Program-made: the position numbers and the translations under genes | Assembly: GCA_024226455.1 (NCBI GenBank) | Contig: JAAELR010000299.1 | Coordinates: forward strand, 1 to 32,343 | Direction of reading: 5' to 3' | DNA: 32,343 nt | Source: Paracoccaceae bacterium | GTDB lineage: Bacteria > Pseudomonadota > Alphaproteobacteria > Rhodobacterales > Rhodobacteraceae | Notes under the pieces: model-generated | Databases searched by the model: none | Told to the model about the DNA's origin: nothing | The model's input: only the letters and a program-made list of their open reading frames with translations | In this document: positions 8,535 through 16,868 of the stretch, piece after piece | How the letters are laid out: each line of letters begins with the position of its first letter | Numbering within the stretch: the stretch's first letter is position 1

Positions 8535-8861
8535 ATGGGCGAGCGAAAAAGGGCGCAAGCTGTCTATACGCTGCTGGTCGAGGTCGGCCGCAAAGAGGGC
8601 GACGGGCTGCCCAAGGGCGCCACCGGCGCGGCGCTGATGTGTTATGCCAGCGGCGTGGACGAGGCCGAGGCGGTGCGCGAAACCGTGGCGATTCTGAAGC
8701 AGGCCGATATGGCACCGCTCGACGTGTCGGGCTACGGCACGCTGCAGGACCGGCTGGACGAGGGCCACGATATTTCCGATGAGGAACGCGCGCTGATGCA
8801 GAGGGCGGCGGATGAGAACGCGGTGATCGTGGCGCAGATGACGCCGTTCTTTCAGGATTGA
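8535..8861 (+). CDS. Conserved hypothetical protein, 108 residues
   Basis: A small acidic, soluble, mostly helical protein with no signal peptide. It begins MGERKRAQAVYTLLVEVGRKEGDGLPKGATGAALMCYASG and ends in NAVIVAQMTPFFQD. I do not recognise a named family. A CAGGGG ribosome site lies 7 bp upstream of the ATG. The last codon and stop overlap the possible TTG start of the HAD gene, so the two are probably cotranslated. Confidence 0.65.
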   Translation: MGERKRAQAVYTLLVEVGRKEGDGLPKGATGAALMCYASGVDEAEAVRETVAILKQADMAPLDVSGYGTLQDRLDEGHDISDEERALMQRAADENAVIVAQMTPFFQD

Positions 8862-8866
8862 TCCGG

Positions 8867-9523
8867 GTGGCAACGGTATTTCTCGATCTCGACGGCACGC
8901 TGATCGACCCCAGGCCGGGGATCATCGGCTCGGTGGTCCATGCGCTGACCGCGCTTGGTATTGCGCCGCCGCCGGCAGAGGATCTCGAATGGGTCATCGG
9001 CCCGCCGCTGATCGACAGTTTCGCGCGGCTCGGGGCGCCCGACCCCGCCGCGGCGTTGGATATCTACCGGGCGCGTTATACCGATGGCGCCATGTTCGAC
9101 CTGCGCATCTATGACGGTATACCGCAGGCGTTGCAGGCACTGCGGCGGGGCGGCCACCGGCTGGTGCTTGCCACCGCCAAGCCACATGTCTTTGCCACCC
9201 GCATCACCGCCCGGCTGGGGCTCGACCGCCACCTGGCGGCGCAGTTCGGGCCGGAACTGGACGGCACCCGCAACGACAAGGCGGCGCTTCTGGCCCACGC
9301 GCTGCCGCTGGTGGGCGCCGATGCGGCGGCATCGGTTATGGTCGGCGACCGCCACCACGACCGCGAGGCGGCGCAGGCCAACGCCATGGCTTTTGTCGGC
9401 GTGTCCTGGGGATATGGCTCGCCCGGGGAACTCTTCGGCGCTGCCGCAATCTGCGACGCCCCGTCAGATCTGCCAGATGTGATCACAGCCGTCGCCAGTG
9501 GGCTTCCACACGCAGACAGTTAG
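8867..9523 (+). CDS. HAD-superfamily phosphatase, phosphoglycolate phosphatase-like
   Basis: Motif I is FLDLDGTLID, where the first Asp is the nucleophile and the second the general acid. Motif II/III features are LATAKP (Thr/Ser, then a conserved Lys) and motif IV is VGDRHHDREAA. The cap is the helical C1 type with WVIGPPLIDSFARLG. This is the Gph/HAD-IA layout, so phosphoglycolate or a similar small phosphate ester is a likely substrate, but sequence alone cannot fix it. Two starts fit: GTG 8867 (chosen, directly before the first beta strand, 218 residues) or TTG 8858, which overlaps the stop of the preceding gene (221 residues). Confidence 0.85.
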   Translation: MATVFLDLDGTLIDPRPGIIGSVVHALTALGIAPPPAEDLEWVIGPPLIDSFARLGAPDPAAALDIYRARYTDGAMFDLRIYDGIPQALQALRRGGHRLVLATAKPHVFATRITARLGLDRHLAAQFGPELDGTRNDKAALLAHALPLVGADAAASVMVGDRHHDREAAQANAMAFVGVSWGYGSPGELFGAAAICDAPSDLPDVITAVASGLPHADS

Positions 9524-9556
9524 CGCTAAACAAAATTATTACAACAGTTTACCGAT

Positions 9557-9574
9557 GTGTCCCCATGGGGACAC
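9557..9574. terminator. 18-bp perfect palindrome between convergent genes
   Basis: GTGTCCCCATGGGGACAC is a perfect 18-bp palindrome touching the stop codon of the minus-strand Hint gene (9575-9577) and 33 bp after the stop of the plus-strand HAD gene. It could fold as a hairpin in either transcript. No T-run directly follows it, although the minus-strand continuation is AT-rich after about 12 bases, so terminator is an inference. Confidence 0.45.
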
Positions 9575-10642
9575 TCAGGCGCACATCGCCGAAACCAGCA
9601 CCATCGCCTCATAGCTGCGCAGCTCTCGACTGGCCACCCGCGTGTGCCGCGGCAACGCGTCTGCGGGCGTTTCGGCCACCAGTGACGTGGCATGGCGCAG
9701 CGACCGGTCCGCCAGATCGCCCAGAAACAGGCTCTCGCCATATGCCCCGGCCACCGACAGGCACATATGCGCATCCAGCAGCACCTGAACGTATCGGATG
9801 GTACGGGTCTTTTCACCGCGTGGCCGCGCCGCCAACCGGGCCAGGTGACGCGCCTCGACCAGCACCGAATCCGACCCGAACAGGTATTCCGCATCGGTGC
9901 CCGAGATCAGCAGCCGGTGATCCGGTGCCACCGTCAGATCGCGCCGCAACCCGACGAACGGCGCACAAAGCTCTATCGGGGCAAAGCGCCCCACCGCCGG
10001 AACTTCGTGGCTGACCACGCCGCGGATCGGCTGGTGGCCCAGATCGGCGGTCATCACCACGTCGCCCGGGCGCAGCTCTTCCACCGGCCGCGGCCCGGTG
10101 GAGGTGTCGATCAGCGTTCCTGCAGCGAAGCCCGCGTTCAGCCCCACAGGCTCGACCCGGTCCGAAACCGCCAGCAAAGCCACCGAGCCATCGATGGTGC
10201 AACCATCGTCCTGCCGGATCAGGGCTGCAATGTCGTCCATCGGCCACGGGTTCGGTTCCTCGATCACCGCCTGATTCAGATCGCCACTGTCGAGGTTCTC
10301 TACCGTCAGCAACCCCAGACGCCCGGGCGAGTGCCACGAAACTGTGATCCGCAGGGTGGCCTCGCGATCGGGCTGGGGGAATTTCAGGATGGTGTTGGTG
10401 ATCGTGTTGCCCTGCCGGTGCTCGACGAGCATGTCGCCCGCTTCGCCCAGCGTCACCCGGAGCCGACGCGGCCATAGCTGTTCGCGCGCCAGATTGATCA
10501 CGGTCTGCCGCGTGCCATTCTCTGCCGAGAACCCTACCTCGATCACCAACGATCCGGTGGCCACCAGCGGTGCTGCCACATCCGGCAGGCAGCCCGGCGA
10601 GAGCAGCACCCGGCGCCCGTCCGATATCGCGATCCAGCTCAT
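9575..10642 (-). CDS. Degenerate Hint-domain protein lacking the catalytic Cys
   Basis: A 355-residue protein. The first about 165 residues form a beta-rich unit (MSWIAISDGRRVLLSPGCLPD ...) of unknown family. From about 194, FAAGTLIDTSTGPRPVEELRPGDVVMTAD and DLTVAPDHRLLIS are the Hedgehog/intein (Hint) signature blocks. Active Hint domains start with a nucleophilic Cys or Ser; here the residue before FAAGT is Gly. The later block aligned with HQVVFSEGLPTESF of its neighbour is HMCLSVAGAYGESL, so it too has drifted. Its end (ELRSYEAMVLVSAMCA) is parallel to the neighbour's end (TLRAHEAAVLMSGAMAA). It follows that gene by 34 bp and is probably cotranscribed. Confidence 0.8.
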   Translation of the reverse strand: MSWIAISDGRRVLLSPGCLPDVAAPLVATGSLVIEVGFSAENGTRQTVINLAREQLWPRRLRVTLGEAGDMLVEHRQGNTITNTILKFPQPDREATLRITVSWHSPGRLGLLTVENLDSGDLNQAVIEEPNPWPMDDIAALIRQDDGCTIDGSVALLAVSDRVEPVGLNAGFAAGTLIDTSTGPRPVEELRPGDVVMTADLGHQPIRGVVSHEVPAVGRFAPIELCAPFVGLRRDLTVAPDHRLLISGTDAEYLFGSDSVLVEARHLARLAARPRGEKTRTIRYVQVLLDAHMCLSVAGAYGESLFLGDLADRSLRHATSLVAETPADALPRHTRVASRELRSYEAMVLVSAMCA

Positions 10643-10676
10643 TCGGGTTCACCCGCCCGGAGGTTGCTGATTTGCC

Positions 10677-12242
10677 TCACGCTGCCATTGCCCCCGACAT
10701 CAGCACCGCCGCCTCATGCGCCCTCAGCGTCCGCCGCGCGGTCGGGCTGTAGCCCGCACCGGTTGCCAGGTCGAGTTCGGGAAACAGCGACGTCAGCTCT
10801 TGCACCGCCGCCTGATCAAAGCTTGCCTCGGCTTGCGGCCCCGGCAGGAAACTCTCGGTCGGCAAGCCTTCCGAGAATACAACCTGATGCTCGTCGAACA
10901 TCAGGTGAAAATACTGTACCAGCCCGCCGACCCGGCGCGTCACGGTCCGGTCGTTCAGCAGATGCTTGGCCGCCACCAACACCTCTGCCTCTCCGAACAG
11001 CAGTTCCGACAGGCTGTCGCGGATCAGGATCCGGTGCTGCGGCGACACCAGGATCGTGCGATGCACCCCGAAGGTATGCGCCGCGATCCGTATCGGCGCG
11101 TGGCTGCCTTCTGCCGGCACGGTCCGGTTACCGATCCAGCGCAGGGGCTGGGCGCCGTGGTCCTGGGTCAGCACCAGGTCACCCATCTCCAGCGTCTCGA
11201 CCAGCCGTTCGCCTTCGGGTGTCCGGATCAGGGTTCCGGCCACGAAACAAGGCACCGTGTCGACCGTGACGAACCCGGTATCGGTGTCGGTCCCGTCGCT
11301 GATCGTGTAGGTGAAGCTCGCCAGTTCCTCATCGAGATCGGCGGTGATGTCAAAGGTGCCGTCGACGTTCAGCGTCACAGTCTGGCCATTGGGCAGCGTC
11401 ACCATCTGCCCGGCGACTACTGCCACTCCGTTGATATGGGTGACCGTCAGTGTGGCGCCCGGGGCATAGCTGTCATTGGCCAGGGCATCAAGGGTCTCGG
11501 TGGTGCCGGCATCGATATGGACCGCGTCGTCATTGGCGATCAGAACCGTCTGCATGCTGTCGCCGGCAATCAGCAGATTCGAGTCGTATGAACTGTCGCC
11601 GACATCCGCGATCCCGATCCGGATCGAGTTCACCACGCCGGGGTTGACCGCCATGGTCAGCGTCAGCGTCACGGTGAAGCCATCCATTTCGGTGTTGAAC
11701 TGGTCGTTGGTGTTGTCGTTGTAGAGGTTCAGGTTGTCGATCTGATTGACGTTGCCCACCGTGGTCAAGCCATCGCCGACCGAGAGTGTCGCGGGCGCGC
11801 CGTTGATCCAGACCCCGACCGCGTCGTTGTAGATAGAGTTGGTGTATTCCGGGTACTCCTCTGACGAGAACACGAACTGCATGGTTAGCGTGTCGCCGGT
11901 GGGGATGAAATCGATGTCCAGCCAGGCGGCATCGTAGGTGCTCGCCCCCACCAGCGCGTTGAAATCCGCGTCGTTGTTGACGCCGCTGGTGTTGGACGAC
12001 TGGTTGGTGTCCTGGTTGTACTCTCCGTTGCGGTTGGAGAAATTCTGGGCTCGGCCAGTGGAAAGGATCACTCCGCGGTCCGATGGCGTCACGCCGGGCG
12101 AGACGGTGTCGCCGTTGCTGTAGATCCCCGACGATCTGGAATCTCCGGAGTAACTGGCGCCGACGACGGTGACGCCGTTGCCGAAGATCTCTTGCGCCAT
12201 CTGCGTGGCGCTGGCGTTCTGGTCAACTGGTAGCCTTGGCAT
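10677..12242 (-). CDS. Secreted choice-of-anchor L protein with C-terminal Hint domain
   Basis: The start at 12242 (MPRLPVDQNASA) is chosen because AGGAGAG lies just upstream; the product has 521 residues. Residues about 5-225 form a choice-of-anchor L domain (IFGNGVTVVGASYSGDSRSSG, FVFSSEEYPEY, GVWING). Residues about 235-328 form an Ig/cadherin-like beta domain rich in Asp and Thr (LPNGQTVTLNVDGTFDIT, FTYTISDGTDTDTGFVTV). The Hint domain follows: PCFVAGTLIRTPEGERLVE with nucleophile Cys332, VSPQHRILI, and HQVVFSEGLPTESFLPG. No classical signal peptide is seen, and the acidic repeat-like composition suits type I or other leaderless export. The protein may be self-cleaved at the Hint domain. 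Divergent from dapE. Confidence 0.88.
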   Translation of the reverse strand: MPRLPVDQNASATQMAQEIFGNGVTVVGASYSGDSRSSGIYSNGDTVSPGVTPSDRGVILSTGRAQNFSNRNGEYNQDTNQSSNTSGVNNDADFNALVGASTYDAAWLDIDFIPTGDTLTMQFVFSSEEYPEYTNSIYNDAVGVWINGAPATLSVGDGLTTVGNVNQIDNLNLYNDNTNDQFNTEMDGFTVTLTLTMAVNPGVVNSIRIGIADVGDSSYDSNLLIAGDSMQTVLIANDDAVHIDAGTTETLDALANDSYAPGATLTVTHINGVAVVAGQMVTLPNGQTVTLNVDGTFDITADLDEELASFTYTISDGTDTDTGFVTVDTVPCFVAGTLIRTPEGERLVETLEMGDLVLTQDHGAQPLRWIGNRTVPAEGSHAPIRIAAHTFGVHRTILVSPQHRILIRDSLSELLFGEAEVLVAAKHLLNDRTVTRRVGGLVQYFHLMFDEHQVVFSEGLPTESFLPGPQAEASFDQAAVQELTSLFPELDLATGAGYSPTARRTLRAHEAAVLMSGAMAA

Positions 12243-12536
12243 GCCGCTCTCCTGCCTCTGTGAGGTCAGGACGGCGACAGTCAGCGCGGGCGGCATGTCT
12301 CATGCCGACCGAATAGGTCGATTGCTGCTCTCACCAGCCGTCTTTGCGGCCGTTAACCCTGCCTCAGGTCTTTTGTTAACTATTAGGCATATCTGTCTGA
12401 GGATGTTTGCAAAAAAAGCGATTGTCCTGGTTTCGCCAAAAAATTGTTTCGATTTCGCCACAGGGTATTCAGCATGTAGTGGAATTGTTTTTCCAAGCCG
12501 CAAGGTCTAGAGAGATGTTGTTAGAAGGAGGATGCG
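12243..12536. promoter_or_regulatory. AT-richer divergent control region, Hint gene / dapE
   Basis: This 294-bp gap separates two divergent genes and is clearly richer in A and T than the genes around it. It holds two GTTAAC hexamers (12352-12357 and 12375-12380), a CCTCAG/CTGAGG inverted repeat (12362-12367 with 12397-12402), and a candidate dapE promoter TTGTTT (12485-12490), 17 bp, TAGAGA (12508-12513). The dapE ribosome site AAGGAGG (12525-12531) is near perfect. No binding protein can be named. Confidence 0.5.
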
Positions 12537-13685
12537 ATGTCAGACCCGGTCGATCCCGTTGATCTCACCGCAGAGTTGATCCGGTGCCCGTCTGTCACCC
12601 CGGCTGAAGCTGGTGCACTGACGCTGTTGCAGGAGCGTCTGGAACAGGCCGGCTTCACTTGTACCCGGGTCGATCGCGGCGTGGTCAGCAACCTTTTCGC
12701 CCGCTGGGGAGCCGCGGGTCATGCCCGGACCTTCGGCTTTAACGGTCATACCGATGTTGTGCCGATCGGCGATGCGGCGGACTGGACCGCGGATGCGTTC
12801 GGTGGCGAGGTCCGCGACGGCTGGCTTTGGGGCCGCGGCGCCACGGACATGAAATCCGGGGTCGCCGCCTTTGCCGCCGCGGCGATGGATTTCGTGACCG
12901 AGACCCCGCCGGACGGCGCCGTGGTGCTGACCATCACCGGGGACGAGGAAGGCGACGCTCTGCACGGCACAACCGCCATTCTCGACTGGATGGCGGATCA
13001 GGGAGAAGCCATGTCTGTCTGCCTGGTCGGCGAACCGACCTGTCCGGACAATCTGGGCGACATGATCAAGATCGGCCGCCGCGGCTCGATGACCGCGCGG
13101 TTCACCGCTACCGGGATACAGGGTCACTCTGCCTATCCGCACCGGGCCAGGAACCCGGTTTGCGCGATGGCGCGGCTGATGGACCGGCTGGCGCGGCACG
13201 TGCTGGACGATGGCACAGAGTTCTTCGACGCGTCGACGCTGGCGGTCACCACCATCGACACCGGCAACCCGGCCAACAACGTGATCCCGACCAGCTGCCG
13301 CGGAACGGTGAACATCCGGTTCAACGACGCGCACAGCTCTGCCGGCCTGACGAGCTGGCTGGAGGACGAGGCCGATCTGGTGGCAGGCGAAACCGGTGTC
13401 GGGATTGCGATGACGACGCAGGTTTCGGGCGAAAGCTTTCTAACCCCGCCGGGGCCGCTATCCGATCTGGTGGTGCAAGTGGTCGAGGCCGAGACCGGTC
13501 GCAGGCCGGAACTCAGCACCACCGGCGGCACCTCGGATGCTCGGTTTGTCAAGGGCCACTGCCCGGTGGTAGAGTTCGGGCTGGTGGGAAAAACCATGCA
13601 CCAAGTCGACGAGAGGGTCGAGGTGGCACAGATCCACGCGCTGAAGGCGGTTTACCGCAGGATCCTTGATGCCTGGTTCGCCTGA
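12537..13685 (+). CDS. dapE: DapE, succinyl-diaminopimelate desuccinylase
   Basis: DapE is a two-zinc M20 peptidase that releases LL-diaminopimelate and succinate. The 382-residue protein has the metal-binding [10 protein letters not shown], the bridging Asp in [15 protein letters not shown], the catalytic Glu pair in [13 protein letters not shown], and the C-terminal zinc His in MHQVDERV. The dimerisation domain begins about residue 180 ([23 protein letters not shown]). It starts at ATG 12537 behind a strong AAGGAGG site. It acts two steps after DapD, also in this window. Palindromic repeat copy B begins 2-3 bp after its stop. Confidence 0.97.
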   Translation: MSDPVDPVDLTAELIRCPSVTPAEAGALTLLQERLEQAGFTCTRVDRGVVSNLFARWGAAGHARTFGFNGHTDVVPIGDAADWTADAFGGEVRDGWLWGRGATDMKSGVAAFAAAAMDFVTETPPDGAVVLTITGDEEGDALHGTTAILDWMADQGEAMSVCLVGEPTCPDNLGDMIKIGRRGSMTARFTATGIQGHSAYPHRARNPVCAMARLMDRLARHVLDDGTEFFDASTLAVTTIDTGNPANNVIPTSCRGTVNIRFNDAHSSAGLTSWLEDEADLVAGETGVGIAMTTQVSGESFLTPPGPLSDLVVQVVEAETGRRPELSTTGGTSDARFVKGHCPVVEFGLVGKTMHQVDERVEVAQIHALKAVYRRILDAWFA

Positions 13686-13687
13686 CC

Positions 13688-13774
13688 GGCCGCTCATCGC
13701 GCGCTTCGCAGCGCTCCTCGCTGAAAACCGGGCGCGACGGCAGCGAGGAAAGCCCGGCAGGGCTTGATGAGCGC
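13688..13774 (+). repeat. Dispersed palindromic repeat, copy B (most complete)
   Basis: Three nested stems are visible. The outer arms CGCTCATC (13691-13698) and GATGAGCG (13766-13773) pair perfectly. Inside, CCTCGCTG (13716-13723) pairs with CAGCGAGG (13741-13748), and AAGCCC pairs with GGGCTT around GGCA (13750-13765). The result is a possible three-way junction in RNA or a cruciform in DNA. The right arm contains the ATG of the next gene. Confidence 0.8.
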
Positions 13775-14360
13775 CCGCCACCTGATCGTCATGCTCAAGG
13801 AACCGCGCGTGGGCCGCGTGAAGACCCGGCTCGGTCGCGAGATCGGTATGGTACCGGCCACATGGTGGTTCCGCCACCAGGCCACACGCCTGCTGCGGCG
13901 CCTCGACGACCAGCGCTGGCGGCTCTGGCTGGGCGTCGCTCCCGACAGGGCGCTGCACTCGCGCGCCTGGCCGGCGCATCTGCCACGTATTGCACAAGGC
14001 CGCGGCGATCTTGGTGACCGCATGGCCCGGTTGCTGGCCGCCCCACCCCCCGGACCTGCACTGATTGTCGGCGGCGACATCCCCGATATCAGACCCGCAC
14101 ATATCGCCCGCGCCTTCCGGGCGCTGGGGCAAAACGACGCCGTCTTTGGCCCCGCCGCCGACGGCGGCTATTGGCTGGTCGGCCTGAAACGCGCCGTGCC
14201 GCCGCCGCCCGGTCTGTTCCACCACGTCCGCTGGTCCACCCAGCATAGCCTTGCCGACAGTCTCGCCACCCTGCCCGGGGCTCGTATCGCATTTACCGAC
14301 ACGCTGCGCGACATCGACACCGCCGCCGATCTGCAATCAGATATGTCCCGAAGAGCCTAA
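13767..14360 (+). CDS. TIGR04282/DUF2064 nucleotidyl/glycosyl-transferase-like protein
   Basis: The 197-residue protein has the family's opening LIVMLKEPRVGRVKTRLG (nucleotide-binding, GT-A/cofC-like fold), LIVGGDIPDI with the metal-binding acid, and FGPAADGGYWLVGL. The family is labelled TIGR04282 glycosyltransferase and some members sit in arsenosugar clusters; no such cluster is here, so substrate is open. The start ATG at 13767 lies inside repeat copy B and no ribosome site other than repeat sequence precedes it. An internal ATG at 13791 is a less likely start because it would remove the first beta strand. Confidence 0.8.
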   Translation: MSARHLIVMLKEPRVGRVKTRLGREIGMVPATWWFRHQATRLLRRLDDQRWRLWLGVAPDRALHSRAWPAHLPRIAQGRGDLGDRMARLLAAPPPGPALIVGGDIPDIRPAHIARAFRALGQNDAVFGPAADGGYWLVGLKRAVPPPPGLFHHVRWSTQHSLADSLATLPGARIAFTDTLRDIDTAADLQSDMSRRA

Positions 14361-14449
14361 CCTGGCGATGCCCTCCGGAGGATCTTGTCGCCCCCGCCCG
14401 CATGAGCTTTCCGCATGACCTCGGGCACAGCGCGTGCTACCCCGGCCGC

Positions 14450-16705
14450 ATGAGCAGCCTTCCCAGCAAAGTCCAGATCCTTCAGTGGATCTCCGAAAAC
14501 CCGACCCAGACCGGCAAGCGCGACATCGCCCGTGCCTTCGGCATTCGCGGCGCCGACCGCATCGACCTCAAGCGCATGCTGAAAGAGCTGGAAGCCGACG
14601 GCCACCTGGAAAAGCGCCGCATGACCTATCGCGACCCCGACAAGCTGCCCCCCGTCGCGGTACTGCAGGTCGAGGCGCCGAATGCCGATGGCGATCTCTT
14701 CGCCCGCCCGCTGGAATGGCAGGGTGAGGCGCCCGAACCGCGTGTGCTGGTGATGCCGCGCGCCTCTGACCCGGCGCTCGGGCAGGGCGACCGCATACTG
14801 GCCCGGCTGACCGAGGTCAACGCCAGGGACCACACCTATCAGGCCCGCCTGATCCGCCGTATCGGCCAGAACCCGCGCCGGGTGCTGGGTGTCTTTCGCA
14901 AAGGTGCCGAGGGCGGCCGCATCGTGCCCATCGACAAGGGTGCCGACCGCGAGTGGCGCGTCGCCGGCGACGCGACCTATGGGGCCAAGGACGGCGAGTT
15001 GGTAGAGGCCGAACAGAGCGGTCCGAAAAACCGGCTCGGTTTGCCCTCCGCCCGCATTACTGCGCGGCTCGGCGACCCTAGCGCGCCCAGGGCTGTGTCG
15101 CTGATTGCCATCCATCAGCATGGCATCCCCGACGATTTTCCCGACGAGACAATTGCCGAGGCCGATGCCGCCAGGCCGAAGGGTCTCGGCCACCGCGAAA
15201 ACCTGACCGATTTACCACTGATCACCATCGATCCGGCCGATGCGCGCGACCATGACGACGCTTGCTTTGCCCGCCCCGACGACAACCCGAAAAACCCCGG
15301 CGGCCATGTCGTCTGGGTCGCCATTGCCGACGTCGCCGCCTATGTCAGGCCGGGCACCGCGCTCGACCGCGAGGCACGGCATCGCGGCAATTCCAGCTAT
15401 TTCCCCGACCGGGTCGTGCCGATGCTGCCGGACCGGTTGTCGGGCGACCTTTGCAGCCTGCACGAGGGCGTTCCGCGCCCCTGCATCGCGGTAGAGATGG
15501 TGCTCGACGCCCACGGCGAAAAGCTGAAGCACCGTTTCACCCGCGGGCTGATGAAATCCGTGGCCTCGCTGAACTATGCGCAGGTTCAGGCCGCCCGCGA
15601 CGGAACCCCGGACGATAAGTGCGCAACACTGATGAGTGACATCATCGATCCGCTGTTCGACGCCTATGAGGCCACCCGGCACGCCCGCGCCAAACGCCAG
15701 CCGCTGGACCTTGACCTGCCCGAACGCAAGATCGTGCTTTCCGACGATGGTCAGGTCGCCTCTGTAACGATGAAGGAACGGCTCGACGCGCACCGGCTGA
15801 TCGAGGAATTCATGATCCTCGCCAATGTCGCCGCCGCCGAAGAGCTTTTCACCCGCAAGCGCCCGCTGCTTTACCGCGTGCACGAGGAACCCGCGCCGGA
15901 ACGGCTGGAAGCCTTGCGCGAGGTGGCGCAGGCCAGCGGCTTTGCGCTGGCCAAGGGACAGGTGCTGCAGACCAGGCATCTCAACAGCCTGCTCGCCGCC
16001 GCAGAGGGCAGCGAGTTCGACGAGTTGATCAACATGTCCACCCTGCGCTCGATGCAGCAGGCATACTATCACCCCGAGAATTTCGGCCATTTCGGGCTGG
16101 CACTAAAATCATACGCGCATTTCACCTCGCCGATCCGGCGCTATGCCGACCTGATCGTGCACCGGGCGCTGATCTCGGGACATGACTGGGGCGATGACGG
16201 GATGAGCCCCGAGGATGCTGGCCAACTGGAGCAGACCGCCAGGCACATCTCGGAAACCGAACGCCGCTCAATGATGGCCGAACGCGATACGACCGACCGG
16301 TACCTGGCCGCCTATCTCAGCGAACGTGTGGGCAACGAGTTCGCCGGGCGGATCAGCGGCATCCAGCGCTTCGGCGCCTTTGTGCAACTGGCCGAGACCG
16401 GTGCTGACGGCCTGATCCCGGTGCGCACGATCGGGCGTGAGTATTTCCGCTTTGACGGCAAGGCGCAGACCCTGATGGGAGAGGATACCGGGCTGGAACT
16501 GTCGGTGGGGCTGCCGGTGACGGTACGGCTTTGCGAGGCGGTGCCGGTGACCGGTGGGCTGATGCTGGAACTTCTTGAGGTGAACGGCAAGGCGCTGCCT
16601 CGCGGTCCGTCTCGCGGCGCCAGGGGCGGCGCGCGGCGCAAACCGGCAAAGGCGAAGAAGAAGGCGGCCAAGACGGCGCGCAAAGTGACGCGCAAACGGC
16701 GCTGA
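14450..16705 (+). CDS. rnr: Ribonuclease R
   Basis: RNase R is a processive 3'-5' exonuclease that can digest structured RNA. From ATG 14450 the protein has 751 residues; an in-frame ATG at 14402 adds 16 unrelated residues. Order: N-terminal winged helix (KVQILQWISENPTQTGKRDIARAFGIRG), cold-shock domains, the RNB catalytic block IDPADARDHDDACFA near 260-272, RGNSSYFPDRVVPMLP, the motif HFTSPIRRYADLIVHRAL, an S1 domain (FAGRISGIQRFGAFVQL), and a basic tail of Lys/Arg/Ala. All four metal-binding Asp of the RNB block are present. Repeat copy C directly follows its stop. Confidence 0.95.
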   Translation: MSSLPSKVQILQWISENPTQTGKRDIARAFGIRGADRIDLKRMLKELEADGHLEKRRMTYRDPDKLPPVAVLQVEAPNADGDLFARPLEWQGEAPEPRVLVMPRASDPALGQGDRILARLTEVNARDHTYQARLIRRIGQNPRRVLGVFRKGAEGGRIVPIDKGADREWRVAGDATYGAKDGELVEAEQSGPKNRLGLPSARITARLGDPSAPRAVSLIAIHQHGIPDDFPDETIAEADAARPKGLGHRENLTDLPLITIDPADARDHDDACFARPDDNPKNPGGHVVWVAIADVAAYVRPGTALDREARHRGNSSYFPDRVVPMLPDRLSGDLCSLHEGVPRPCIAVEMVLDAHGEKLKHRFTRGLMKSVASLNYAQVQAARDGTPDDKCATLMSDIIDPLFDAYEATRHARAKRQPLDLDLPERKIVLSDDGQVASVTMKERLDAHRLIEEFMILANVAAAEELFTRKRPLLYRVHEEPAPERLEALREVAQASGFALAKGQVLQTRHLNSLLAAAEGSEFDELINMSTLRSMQQAYYHPENFGHFGLALKSYAHFTSPIRRYADLIVHRALISGHDWGDDGMSPEDAGQLEQTARHISETERRSMMAERDTTDRYLAAYLSERVGNEFAGRISGIQRFGAFVQLAETGADGLIPVRTIGREYFRFDGKAQTLMGEDTGLELSVGLPVTVRLCEAVPVTGGLMLELLEVNGKALPRGPSRGARGGARRKPAKAKKKAAKTARKVTRKRR

Positions 16706-16784
16706 CCCGGCGCTCATAGCTCGCCTTGTTTCACTCCTCGCGGGGCGGCAGCGAAGAAAGCCCGGGAAGGGCTTGATGAGCGCC
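16706..16784 (+). repeat. Dispersed palindromic repeat, copy C
   Basis: Outer arms GGCGCTCAT (16709-16717) and ATGAGCGCC (16776-16784) pair perfectly over 9 bp. The inner hairpin is AAGCCC-GGGAA-GGGCTT (16758-16774). The middle stem is weakened (CTCCTCGC against GCAGCGAAG). The copy starts immediately after the rnr stop and has the same orientation as copy B. Confidence 0.75.
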
Positions 16785-16868
16785 ACCCCGCCACCCGGTC
16801 GCCCGACTGCTTCCGGATCGGTTGCTATCGGGCTAGGATGAAGCTGCGGAAGGTTTCAGGTGACATGA

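Noticed and set aside
12352-12380. Two GTTAAC hexamers as a CtrA site
   Set aside because: The TTAA cores are 23 bp apart, not the 11-bp period of TTAA-N7-TTAA, and neither has a proper second half.
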